NCBI GenBank assembly: GCA_900552455.1
Contig: URZX01000009.1
Coordinates: 1-64,000 of the forward strand
DNA: 64,000 nucleotides
Direction of reading: 5' to 3'
Source: an uncultured Peptococcaceae bacterium
GTDB lineage: Bacteria; Bacillota; Peptococcia; Peptococcales; Peptococcaceae
The translations under genes were made by a program, and so were the position numbers. Numbering within the stretch: position 1 is the stretch's first letter; every line of letters begins with the position of its first letter. The notes beneath the pieces are model-generated. The model did not search any database, was not told where the DNA came from, and saw only the letters and a list, made by a program, of their open reading frames with translations. Shown here piece by piece: positions 7,716 through 14,799 of the stretch.

Positions 7716-7880
7716 ATGATGGTTAAATTGAAAAAGCTGAAAGAGGAAATCCTTATGAAAGCAGGTGTGTTGTTGGCTGCAATTGGGGTATTTGCCGCAT
7801 CACTTGCTGCAAATGGTGCCTGTGTGTTTCCTTTCTTTGAGCCAGAGCAGCCGGAAGGGTTAGAAGATTTAAGGAGGTAA
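7716..7880 (+). CDS. agrD: AgrD-type autoinducing peptide precursor
   Basis: 54 aa, very short. AAAGGAG lies 6 bases before the ATG. Three parts are visible: an N-terminal basic amphipathic leader (MMVKLKKLKEEILMKAG), a hydrophobic stretch (VLLAAIGVFAASLAA), and ANGACVFPFF followed by the acidic tail EPEQPEGLEDLRR. This is the AgrD layout: a single Cys followed by hydrophobic residues forms the thiolactone ring, and the acidic Pro-Glu-rich tail is removed by AgrB. The likely ring is CVFPF or CVFPFF. The mature N-terminus cannot be read from sequence. Confidence 0.9.
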   Translation: MMVKLKKLKEEILMKAGVLLAAIGVFAASLAANGACVFPFFEPEQPEGLEDLRR

Positions 7881-8054
7881 AAAGATCTGAATCTGCAAAT
7901 TACATTGAATTAAATTTATGTATGTAAAATGCATAGTATATATTCTGTAATGCAACTAATACTTAGCTGTTTATAGAGAAGTGGAACGTTACTCCTGAAG
8001 ATTGCAAATTATCTAATGAATGATTTTATGTATATTGGGAAGGAGGTTCTATAG
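7881..8054. other. AT-rich spacer between agrD and cargo genes
   Basis: No open frame with a ribosome site and no clear terminator, so read-through from agrBD is possible. A weak TATATT (about 7937) is the only promoter-like element seen. Base composition drops sharply in GC here. Confidence 0.5.
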
Positions 8055-8243
8055 ATGGAATTATGTCGTTTGAATTTATCTCTGATAGGATTGCTTTTAC
8101 TGCAACTATTCTTTGCTTGTTATTTTGTTTATCAAATACTATCAAAAGAAAAAAAGAGATTTAGTAGAACTATGTATATTATCAGTTTGGTTCTTTGGAT
8201 AGTTGCCGCTTGTATACTTTGTTATTTGACTTTTATTTCTTAA
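8055..8243 (+). CDS. Small two-helix membrane protein, possible immunity protein
   Basis: 62 aa, preceded by GGGAAGGAGG. Two hydrophobic helices (residues 8-28 and 40-60) flank a basic loop (SKEKKRFSRTMY). No family recognised. It is AT-rich, unlike the surrounding genome, and lies 44 bp upstream of a secreted protein of equally AT-rich composition. Small two-helix proteins beside secreted bacteriocins are often immunity proteins; that role is inference only. Confidence 0.65.
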   Translation: MELCRLNLSLIGLLLLQLFFACYFVYQILSKEKKRFSRTMYIISLVLWIVAACILCYLTFIS

Positions 8244-8287
8244 TTATATTAATATGTTTTGAGTTAAAATATATGGAGGTGTTTTTT

Positions 8288-8911
8288 ATGCGTAAGATAG
8301 TTTCTTTAATATTGATTCTGACACTCACCATGAGTACTTCAATCTTAGTTGCCCCAAATGTTTCGTATGCGGCATCGACAGATAATGGTGTAAGCGAAGA
8401 ACAGAAATATCAAAAAATCATCTTGACTGATGAAATGATTACAATCACTGATGAATATGGCAATACATATGATGTGTATGCTGAAGAATACTTGGAAGTT
8501 CCTGTTAGTGCTCCTTACTCGACTGAAACAATAAATAAAAATGAAGCTAGTCGTAGTGGATTGTACCCTGATTATCCGGTTGGAACACGTAGAGCTTGGA
8601 ATTTTTCTATAAGCAATAATCAACTAGGTGTAGGTTCACTTGTAGTGGGAACTCCGCTATCTAAATCTGTAAAAAATGCTATCGCAAATATTGTTACACA
8701 AAGATTAGGTGCCACAATTGGTAGTACTGTTATTCCTGGGCTGAATATCGCTAGTTGGGTCATTAGTGCTATTGCAACAATTAATTCAGTATGCGGAAAT
8801 AATGGATTTACAGTTAAAGTACAAGGGGTATATAGCAGCACCTATATTAACGGCGGAGGCTACTATATGTATGGTTGGTCGTTAGAATCACTATCTTTAA
8901 GTACCTACTAA
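8288..8911 (+). CDS. Secreted AT-rich protein with bacteriocin-like hydrophobic segment
   Basis: 207 aa, start ATG at 8288 behind GGAGG; an in-frame extension to 8195 lacks a ribosome site. A Sec signal peptide (MRKIVSLILILTLTMSTSIL...VSYA) ends near residue 28. An acidic pro-like region (about 30-85) precedes YPVGTRRAWNFSIS, then a Gly/Ala/Ile-rich membrane-active-looking stretch (LGATIGSTVIPGLNIASWVI, about 150-170), one Cys, and a Gly/Tyr-rich tail. Overall layout recalls large unmodified bacteriocins such as the geobacillin-26 group, but I cannot confirm homology. Position downstream of agrBD suggests density-dependent production. AT-rich codons suggest acquisition by transfer. Confidence 0.7.
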   Translation: MRKIVSLILILTLTMSTSILVAPNVSYAASTDNGVSEEQKYQKIILTDEMITITDEYGNTYDVYAEEYLEVPVSAPYSTETINKNEASRSGLYPDYPVGTRRAWNFSISNNQLGVGSLVVGTPLSKSVKNAIANIVTQRLGATIGSTVIPGLNIASWVISAIATINSVCGNNGFTVKVQGVYSSTYINGGGYYMYGWSLESLSLSTY

Positions 8912-9218
8912 ATCAATAATCGACAATAGAACATCTTTAGAAGAGAAATCCTTGTATAAAAATCGCCTATTGTTGAAAATCCTATCAGAAGAACGACAAT
9001 AATTTGAAAAGGTGATCATTGGAAGTGTTGTGACTGCAACATGAACCGGAAAAAAGACTAAAATTAAACAAAAGGTAGTTGCATATTTTTCAATTTCCCT
9101 TAAAGTATGGAATACTTAGTTTATAGTATGTTTCATAATCAGTATTACTTCCGTAAACTTTTTCTATGCTAATGGAGGAGTTTGAAGTTCTATTTAATCT
9201 GTTTAACAGCAAAGACAT
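8912..9218. other. AT-rich intergenic stretch at the right edge of the agr cargo
   Basis: No supported gene. A spaced inverted repeat (CGACAATAG ... CTATTGTTG, about 8930-8994) is visible. A short frame starting near 9166 has a plausible ATGGAGGAG beginning but runs into the terminator, so it looks like a gene remnant or chance. Confidence 0.5.
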
Positions 9219-9264
9219 AGGCTGTCGCACGAACGCAAATTTCGTTTATGCGGCAGCCTTTTTA
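9219..9264 (+). terminator. Terminator at the end of the AT-rich cargo
   Basis: AGGCTGTCGCA ... TGCGGCAGCCT stem followed by TTTTTAT on the plus strand. It returns the base composition to the genome norm and faces the convergent gene at 9273. Confidence 0.75.
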
Positions 9265-9272
9265 TATACCGT

Positions 9273-9626
9273 TCATTTCCTGCGTGTTTCCTTTTTCAGC
9301 CGGCGTTTTTCGGCGCGGCTGGTGACGACGTGGCGGATGGCGGCGATGGGGTGGATGTAGAGCATGCGCGGGGCGCTGTAGCGCATGACGGTGCGGATGG
9401 CTTCGCGCATTTCCGGCTTGTAGCAGTGGACGCGGCAGTTGGAGCAGAAGGTTTTTGTTTCCATAAACGGGCAGTGGTCGCTGCGCTCCTGGGCGTAGCG
9501 CGATAGCCGAGCACATTCCTCGCAGAGCGCGCCCTTCGGCGTGTTGTGATGACGGTTGCAGTAGAGCGCGATCATCTCATGCACCATCGCTTTTTCGCGC
9601 TCACATTTTTTGGCGAGATCTGGCAT
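9273..9626 (-). CDS. YgbA-like protein (nitrous oxide-stimulated promoter family)
   Basis: 117 aa from the ATG at 9626, preceded by AAGGAGGA. Matches the YgbA_NO family (PF11756): MIALYCNRHH, LCEECARLSRYA, CPF...TFCSNCRVHCYKP and REAIRTVMRYSAPRML. The clustered cysteines (seven in all) suggest a metal or Fe-S centre. E. coli YgbA is induced by nitric oxide and helps recovery from nitrosative stress. The basic tail ends RRLKKETRRK. No operon partner on the minus strand. Confidence 0.88.
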   Translation of the reverse strand: MPDLAKKCEREKAMVHEMIALYCNRHHNTPKGALCEECARLSRYAQERSDHCPFMETKTFCSNCRVHCYKPEMREAIRTVMRYSAPRMLYIHPIAAIRHVVTSRAEKRRLKKETRRK

Positions 9627-9843
9627 CGATCTTCCTCCTTCGTGCGAGAATTTCCTGCTCCCAGTATAAGCGAACGCCGCCGCCCAGCGCAAGCGGGAAA
9701 ATAAGTGAAGCGGTGTGTTCGTATTTCTTAGATTTTGTTCACTTATTGGCGCGTCCTGACTACAGCCCCTTGAGCGCGGCGCGCATCTCTGGTATGCTGT
9801 AGGAAAGTGCAGCGGAGTATGACGACCCTTGGAGGTGTCTGAT

Positions 9844-10089
9844 ATGTTAGGAGAAAAATTGATGAAGGTGATCGGCGAAGGGCGCGACAATCGTCCGGCG
9901 GCGGTCATCATTGACCCTATGACGGGCGTGCCGGATTTTGAACACTATCGTCCAATGGAAAGTGAGCTGCCGCAGCAGCAGCCGACGGCGGAGCTGATCC
10001 AGTACGAGGTCGCTGGCGAAAGCGTCGACGACGTGCTGGCGTGGGTGATCGCGGCGCACGATGATGCGGCGCAGAGTGAAGGAGAATGA
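9844..10089 (+). CDS. Small hypothetical protein upstream of alcohol dehydrogenase
   Basis: 81 aa, ATG at 9844 behind TTGGAGGTG. Acidic, no membrane segment: MLGEKLMKVIGEGRDNRPAA opens it and VDDVLAWVIAAHDDAAQSEGE closes it. No family recognised. The stop overlaps the region of the alcohol dehydrogenase start, so the two genes are coupled. Confidence 0.65.
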   Translation: MLGEKLMKVIGEGRDNRPAAVIIDPMTGVPDFEHYRPMESELPQQQPTAELIQYEVAGESVDDVLAWVIAAHDDAAQSEGE

Positions 10090-10091
10090 GC

Positions 10092-11249
10092 ATGGAAGCA
10101 TTTGAGTATCAACTACCGACAAAAATCGTCTTCGGCGCAGGACGCTACGCGGAGACGGGCGCGCTTTGCGCGGCCATTGGCAAAAAGGTGCTGCTGCATT
10201 ATGGCGGCGGCTCGATCAAGAAGAGCGGGCTCTACGATCGTGTGAAGAAATCGCTCGCAGACGCTGGCTGTAGCGTTGTGGAGCTGGGCGGTGTGCAGCC
10301 AAATCCGCGCCTGGCGCTGGTGCGCGAAGGGATCGCGCTGTGCAAACGCGAGGGCGTGGAGATGATCCTGGCGGTTGGCGGCGGCAGCGTCATCGATTCG
10401 GCCAAGGGGATCGCTGCTGGTGTCTGCTACGACGGCGATGTCTGGGATTGCTACACGGGTAAGGCACTGGTCGCTGCGGCGCTGCCGCTTGGCGTTGTGC
10501 TGACGATCCCGGCAGCGGGCAGCGAGTGCTCGGATGTCAGCGTTGTCACGCGTCCGGACAGCCACGACAAGCGCAGCTTCCACGCTGCCGCAGTGACGCC
10601 GCGTTTTGCGATCATTGCGCCGGATGTGTTCACCACGCTGCCGCGCAATCAGATCGCCAACGCGACGGTCGATGTCATCAGCCACGTGATGGAGCGTTTC
10701 TTCAGCGACAGCACCCATGTCACGCTCACAGACCGTCTCTGCATCGCGACCATTGAAACAGCCATGCAGCTCGGCCTCTGGCTCTACGATCATCCGGACG
10801 ATCTCGACGCCTGGGCAGAATTTGCCCTCACAGCCAACATTGCTCACAATGGCGTGCTCGGCCAGGGACGCATCGAAGACTGGGGCGCGCACGGGATCGG
10901 TCACGAGCTCAGCGCGTTTTACGATGTTGCCCACGGCGCCAGCCTTGCCATCGCCATTCCTGCCTGGATGCGTTACGCCGCCAGCCGCAAGCCGGCGCGG
11001 CTCGTGCAATTTGCCCGCGAGATCATGCATATTTACAGCCAGGACGAAGCGCGGGCCATCGAACAGGCTGTGAGCGATTTTGAAGCGTTCTGCCGCAGAC
11101 TCGGCCTGGCCACGCGCCTCAGCGCTGCCGGACTTGCCGATGCAGATCTTGCCGCCATGGCGAAGAGTGTTGTCAAATATCGCAGCCGCGGCAATTATAT
11201 TTCTCTCCACGAAGAAGACTGCTTGCGCATTTACGAGCTTGCGCTATAA
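10092..11249 (+). CDS. Iron-containing alcohol dehydrogenase (butanol dehydrogenase type)
   Basis: About 385 aa. Group III alcohol dehydrogenase that reduces aldehydes with NAD(P)H in the cytoplasm. Visible are the dinucleotide loop AVGGGSVIDSAKGIA (about residues 95-109), the substrate/metal segment TIPAAGSECSDVSVV, and the iron ligands in VISHVMERFF and GAHGIGHELSAFYDVAHG. The ATG at 10092 has GGAGA 5-9 bases upstream; an alternative ATG at 10086 overlaps the previous stop (ATGA). Closest in character to BdhA/YqhD-type enzymes; the physiological substrate is not readable. Confidence 0.9.
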   Translation: MEAFEYQLPTKIVFGAGRYAETGALCAAIGKKVLLHYGGGSIKKSGLYDRVKKSLADAGCSVVELGGVQPNPRLALVREGIALCKREGVEMILAVGGGSVIDSAKGIAAGVCYDGDVWDCYTGKALVAAALPLGVVLTIPAAGSECSDVSVVTRPDSHDKRSFHAAAVTPRFAIIAPDVFTTLPRNQIANATVDVISHVMERFFSDSTHVTLTDRLCIATIETAMQLGLWLYDHPDDLDAWAEFALTANIAHNGVLGQGRIEDWGAHGIGHELSAFYDVAHGASLAIAIPAWMRYAASRKPARLVQFAREIMHIYSQDEARAIEQAVSDFEAFCRRLGLATRLSAAGLADADLAAMAKSVVKYRSRGNYISLHEEDCLRIYELAL

Positions 11250-11274
11250 TAGTATATTAGAACATTCCAAATGA

Positions 11275-11301
11275 GCGGACCCTGGTGGTCCGCCCGTTTT
11301 A
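11275..11301 (+). terminator. Terminator after alcohol dehydrogenase
   Basis: GCGGACC-CTGGT-GGTCCGC stem and CCGTTTT tail. It precludes an upstream start for the following transporter. Confidence 0.65.
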
Positions 11302-11318
11302 TGAAGGGAGAGAGCTGC

Positions 11319-12233
11319 GTGTCTCGCGCGTCCGAACAAAAGAATTCCTATTTCCACAGTTTTTTGCTACTCATGACCGCCACCATCTGGGGCGTTGCCT
11401 TTGTTGCCCAGAGCGTCGGCATGGATCATGTCGGGCCGATCACGTTCGTTGCGGCGCGCAATGTTGTCGCTGTCGTCGCGCTTGTGCCGGTACTTTTTTA
11501 TTTCAACCATCGCAATGCGCGAAAAAATGTGCCGCGTCCATCCTGTGACCGTCGCACATTCTGGACCGGCGGGATCCTCTGCGGCACGCTGCTCTTCGGC
11601 GGCATGGTCACGCAGCAGATCGGCCTTGTCTACACGACCGTTGGCAAGGCCGGCTTCATCACGACGACGTATGTGGTGCTGGTGCCGCTTTTGGGCATCC
11701 TCCTCGGACGCAAGATCGGCCTGCGGATGTGGCTGGCGGTGCTTTTGGCGCTGGCGGGGCTGTATTTTCTCTGCGTCAAGCAGGGAGAATTTTCCATCGG
11801 GCTCGGCGATTCCATTGTGCTGCTCTGCGCATTTTTCTACACCATCCAGATCACCTGTGTCGATTATTACGTGCAGAAGATCGACAGCATCCAGCTCAAT
11901 TTCATGCAGATGGCTGTGTGCGCCGTGCTCGGCAGCGTCAGCGCCGTGATCTTTGAGGATCCAAGCTGGGCAAATCTTCTCGCCGCCGCGCTGCCGATCC
12001 TCTACGCCGGCGTTTGCTCCAGCGCCATGGGTTTCACCTTCCAGACCGTCGCCCAGGAGCACGTGTCGCCAACCGTCGCCAGCCTGATCATGAGCCTCGA
12101 AAGCTGCATCTCCGCCATCGCCGGCTGGGTGCTGCTCGGTCAGGTTTTGAGCAGCCGCGAGCTCGCCGGCTGTGTGTTTATGTTCTGCGGCATCGTGCTC
12201 AGCCAGCTGCCGGAAAAAATAGGCAAAAGGTAG
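11319..12233 (+). CDS. EamA/DMT-family transporter
   Basis: About 304 aa from the GTG at 11319 (AGGGAGAGAG upstream); ATG at 11301 is the alternative, while starts further up fall in a terminator hairpin. Ten hydrophobic helices in two EamA repeats, opening TATIWGVAFVAQSVGMDHVGP, with SAIAGWVLLGQVLSSRELAGC in the last pair. Members export metabolites or amino acids; substrate unknown. Convergent with the SixA-CHAD gene. Confidence 0.85.
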   Translation: MSRASEQKNSYFHSFLLLMTATIWGVAFVAQSVGMDHVGPITFVAARNVVAVVALVPVLFYFNHRNARKNVPRPSCDRRTFWTGGILCGTLLFGGMVTQQIGLVYTTVGKAGFITTTYVVLVPLLGILLGRKIGLRMWLAVLLALAGLYFLCVKQGEFSIGLGDSIVLLCAFFYTIQITCVDYYVQKIDSIQLNFMQMAVCAVLGSVSAVIFEDPSWANLLAAALPILYAGVCSSAMGFTFQTVAQEHVSPTVASLIMSLESCISAIAGWVLLGQVLSSRELAGCVFMFCGIVLSQLPEKIGKR

Positions 12234-12253
12234 CGGAATTTCACTGTGATAAG

Positions 12254-12292
12254 AAAACGTCCATCTCGGATCGATGCCGAGATGGACGTTTT
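12254..12292. terminator. Bidirectional terminator
   Basis: AAAACGTCCATCTCGG and its complement form a 16-bp stem flanked by A-rich and T-rich arms, serving the convergent genes at 12233 and 12294. Confidence 0.85.
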
Positions 12293-12293
12293 A

Positions 12294-13721
12294 TCATTTT
12301 TGCTTCTTTTTTTCTTTCTTCTTGCCGTCTTTCTTCTTTTCTTTCGGCGGTTTCTGTGCTTTTTTCTTGTCGGCTTTCTTCTTCGCTGGCGGCTCTTCGT
12401 CGTCGTCGATCGCGTCGTTGCAGCCGAATTCGTCGATGAGCCGTTCTACAACTTCCATCTGAGCCTGGCCGCTCTGGCGCATCATCTGGGTGTAGAGTCG
12501 CATGGCGCGCGTGACCAGCGGATTGTCGTCTTCGCTGAGACGTTCCTGGAGCTGGTCGATGTTGTAGAAGGTATCGCAGTAGATGCTCAGGCGCTGGTTG
12601 AGACGGCGGATGCGCAGATACTGCTGGGCGAGCTGGTAATCGGCCAGCGGGCTGAAAAATTCGAAAAGATAGCGGCTGGTCTTGCAGAGGCTGCGCAGAT
12701 GCTCGATGGCGTCCAGATCGTTGAAATCGGTGGCGCAGATGGCGTCGAGGACGAGCCGGTAGCGATGCGAGAGCTGTTCGCGCACGAGGATCTCCAGCGG
12801 TGCTGTCTCTTTGGCGGTCATGAGGACGGCGATGGTTTGGTGCAGCGCTTCGTTGTAATCCTCTTCGCTGTCCTCGCGGCTGAGGTGGTCGCAGAGGGTC
12901 ATGAGGGCGTCGTTTTGTTCGACGACCATGGCATCGGCGAGCACGGCGAGCTCGAGCTTGCGGGAATTGTGGATGGTTTTTAAGATGGCATTGATGGCGC
13001 GCAGCTCTTCGAGATCGTCGTAAAGAGAGAGGTAGAGCCGCTCGGCTTTGCGGAATGGCTTCTGGCTGCAGTATGGCTCGATGAATTCGAGCAGCGCGTA
13101 CTGGCTGCGCAGAGCGACGCGCAGCGCGCTCAATGCGTCGCTGTCGTCGGGATCGTCGAGAAAGGTGTCGCGCGCCTTGACGATCTGTTTGTGCTGGCGC
13201 TCGATGAGCGTTGCGATGCCGACGCCGACAGGAACGCTGAAAAGATCGAGGGTTTTCATCTGGTCGAAGTCGATGCCTGCGATGCGGATGGCGCGTTCAG
13301 GCGCATGCGGCGGCAGATAAAGCATTTCGCCGCAGCCTTTTTTGAAATGCACGTCGAGACCGGTCATGGCGCGCACCCAGTCGCTGAGATAGGGCTCGTG
13401 GCCGATGACGACGAGGGTGTCGCCGTGTTTGTGGCTGCGGATGGCGTCGGCGAAAGCGTCGAGATCGCCGTCCTCCAGAAATGGCTTGATCTCAGGAGAA
13501 ACGTCTGGCATGTAACGGCAGAGCACCTCGGCGGTTTGCAGCGCGCGGGTCTTTGGCGATGTCCAGACTTCGCAGCTTGACTTGGCGTTGAGATAACGGG
13601 CCAGCGACGGATAGGTGTTTTCCAGCTTCTCGCGGCCAGCTGGCGTCAGAGCGCGGCGAAAATCGCTGCCGTCAGCGGAAGTGGATTCGGCCTGACCGTG
13701 GCGGATGAGGATGAGTCGCAT
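12294..13721 (-). CDS. SixA-type histidine phosphatase fused to a CHAD domain
   Basis: 475 aa from ATG at 13721. Residues 1-150 are a histidine-phosphatase domain: RHGQAES (catalytic RHG at 7-9), WTSPKTRALQTAE and VVIGHEPYLSDW. Residues about 190-430 form a CHAD domain, rich in conserved His and basic residues in paired helices; CHAD domains bind inorganic polyphosphate. The C-terminus is an unusual lysine tail (PPAKKKADKKKAQKPPKEKK onward). SixA removes phosphate from phospho-histidine proteins. The fusion suggests an enzyme that is targeted to, or senses, polyphosphate. Monocistronic. Confidence 0.85.
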   Translation of the reverse strand: MRLILIRHGQAESTSADGSDFRRALTPAGREKLENTYPSLARYLNAKSSCEVWTSPKTRALQTAEVLCRYMPDVSPEIKPFLEDGDLDAFADAIRSHKHGDTLVVIGHEPYLSDWVRAMTGLDVHFKKGCGEMLYLPPHAPERAIRIAGIDFDQMKTLDLFSVPVGVGIATLIERQHKQIVKARDTFLDDPDDSDALSALRVALRSQYALLEFIEPYCSQKPFRKAERLYLSLYDDLEELRAINAILKTIHNSRKLELAVLADAMVVEQNDALMTLCDHLSREDSEEDYNEALHQTIAVLMTAKETAPLEILVREQLSHRYRLVLDAICATDFNDLDAIEHLRSLCKTSRYLFEFFSPLADYQLAQQYLRIRRLNQRLSIYCDTFYNIDQLQERLSEDDNPLVTRAMRLYTQMMRQSGQAQMEVVERLIDEFGCNDAIDDDEEPPAKKKADKKKAQKPPKEKKKDGKKKEKKKQK

Positions 13722-13873
13722 GGTGATTCCTTCTTTCTCTGTGTCGTTGCGTATTTTCTGTTGCTTCAAGTATAGCATTTTTGTGGCGATGAGAAAAGAA
13801 TCACGCATGGCCAGCGACTGATAAAAATTTTCTGGAAATTGACGAAAATTTATCACAGATATTAAATGTAGTG

Positions 13874-13903
13874 TTTGTGATTTACGAGCTTTTTTGATAT
13901 ACT
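13874..13903 (+). promoter_or_regulatory. Probable lut promoter
   Basis: TTTGTG (13874-13879), 18-base spacer, TATACT (13898-13903). The weak -35 suggests an activator or control. The predicted start leaves a leader of about 130 nt before lutA. The rest of the 13722-14042 gap holds the palindrome listed next and no gene. Confidence 0.5.
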
Positions 13904-13922
13904 TAATTGATAGACAGGGAAC

Positions 13923-13945
13923 TGTGTCGAAAGTTGTTGGACACA
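13923..13945. promoter_or_regulatory. Palindrome in the lut leader, candidate operator
   Basis: TGTGTC-N11-GACACA lies just after the predicted start site, and a second inverted repeat AATGG-ACAA-CCATT follows at 13954-13967. Either could bind a lactate-responsive repressor; no lutR-like gene is nearby. Confidence 0.4.
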
Positions 13946-14042
13946 TCAAAGTGAATGGACAACCATTTGATAGGTGCTTTGGCAAAGGAGACATGCCCGT
14001 GTCTGCTTGCAAAAAATTTTCCAAAGATAAGGAAGGTGTCCC

Positions 14043-14780
14043 ATGAAAATTCATTTATTTACCCAATGCATGGTGGATATGTTCTATCCACAGGTCGGCA
14101 TTGCCGCTGTTGAGGTGCTCGAACGTCTCGGCTGTGACATCACCGTGCCTAAAAAACAGGTCTGCTGCGGCCAGCCGCTGATCAACTCCGGCTACGTCAA
14201 AGCTTCCAAGGCTTCCATCAAGAACACGATCGAAGCGTTCGAAGATGCAGAAACCATCGTCAGCCTTTCCGGCTCCTGCGCGTTCGCAATGAAGCATGAG
14301 TACATGAAGATCCTGGCTGACGAACCACAGTGGGCGATCCGTGCTCAGCGCGTTGCCGATCGTCTCTACGAATTCACCGATTTCATCGTCAACGTTCTCG
14401 GTGTCACCGATGTTGGTGCTACGCTGAACAAGAAGGTGACGTTCCACAAATCCTGCCACGCCACCCGTCTTCTGGGCGTCAAGGAACCACCACTGATCCT
14501 TCTGCAGAATGTTCACGGCCTTGAATACGTTGAAATGGAAAAGGCTGACCGTTGCTGCGGCTTCGGCGGAACCTTCTCCGTTAAGCAGCCTGACATTTCC
14601 GAACAGATCGTTGCAGAAAAAGCGCAGACCGTCATCGACAGCGGCGCCGACATTCTCTGCGGCGCAGACCAGGCTTGCCTGATGAACATCGCCGGCCGTC
14701 TCGACCGCATGCGCGACAGAGGCGAACTGACCCGTGACATCAAGGTCATGCACATCGCTGAAATCCTCAACTGCCGCTAA
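14043..14780 (+). CDS. lutA: Lactate utilisation protein A (LutA)
   Basis: 245 aa, the usual length. Fe-S protein with two CCG (cysteine-rich) domains: [11 protein letters not shown] near residue 40 and [11 protein letters not shown] near residue 177, plus the partner cysteines in [12 protein letters not shown] and SCHATRL. LutABC is a cytoplasmic/peripheral complex that oxidises L-lactate to pyruvate. AAGGAAGG precedes the ATG. First gene of lutA-lutB-lutC, 19 bp before lutB. Confidence 0.96.
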   Translation: MKIHLFTQCMVDMFYPQVGIAAVEVLERLGCDITVPKKQVCCGQPLINSGYVKASKASIKNTIEAFEDAETIVSLSGSCAFAMKHEYMKILADEPQWAIRAQRVADRLYEFTDFIVNVLGVTDVGATLNKKVTFHKSCHATRLLGVKEPPLILLQNVHGLEYVEMEKADRCCGFGGTFSVKQPDISEQIVAEKAQTVIDSGADILCGADQACLMNIAGRLDRMRDRGELTRDIKVMHIAEILNCR

Positions 14781-14799
14781 AGAATAAGGGGGAAATACT

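Noticed and set aside
8195..8287. Upstream extension of the secreted AT-rich protein
   Set aside because: It overlaps the end of the 62-aa gene and lacks a ribosome site; the start at 8288 has GGAGG and a proper signal peptide.
9166..9360. Possible small gene starting ATGGAGGAG
   Set aside because: It reads through a strong terminator hairpin and into the opposite-strand YgbA-like gene; at best a remnant.
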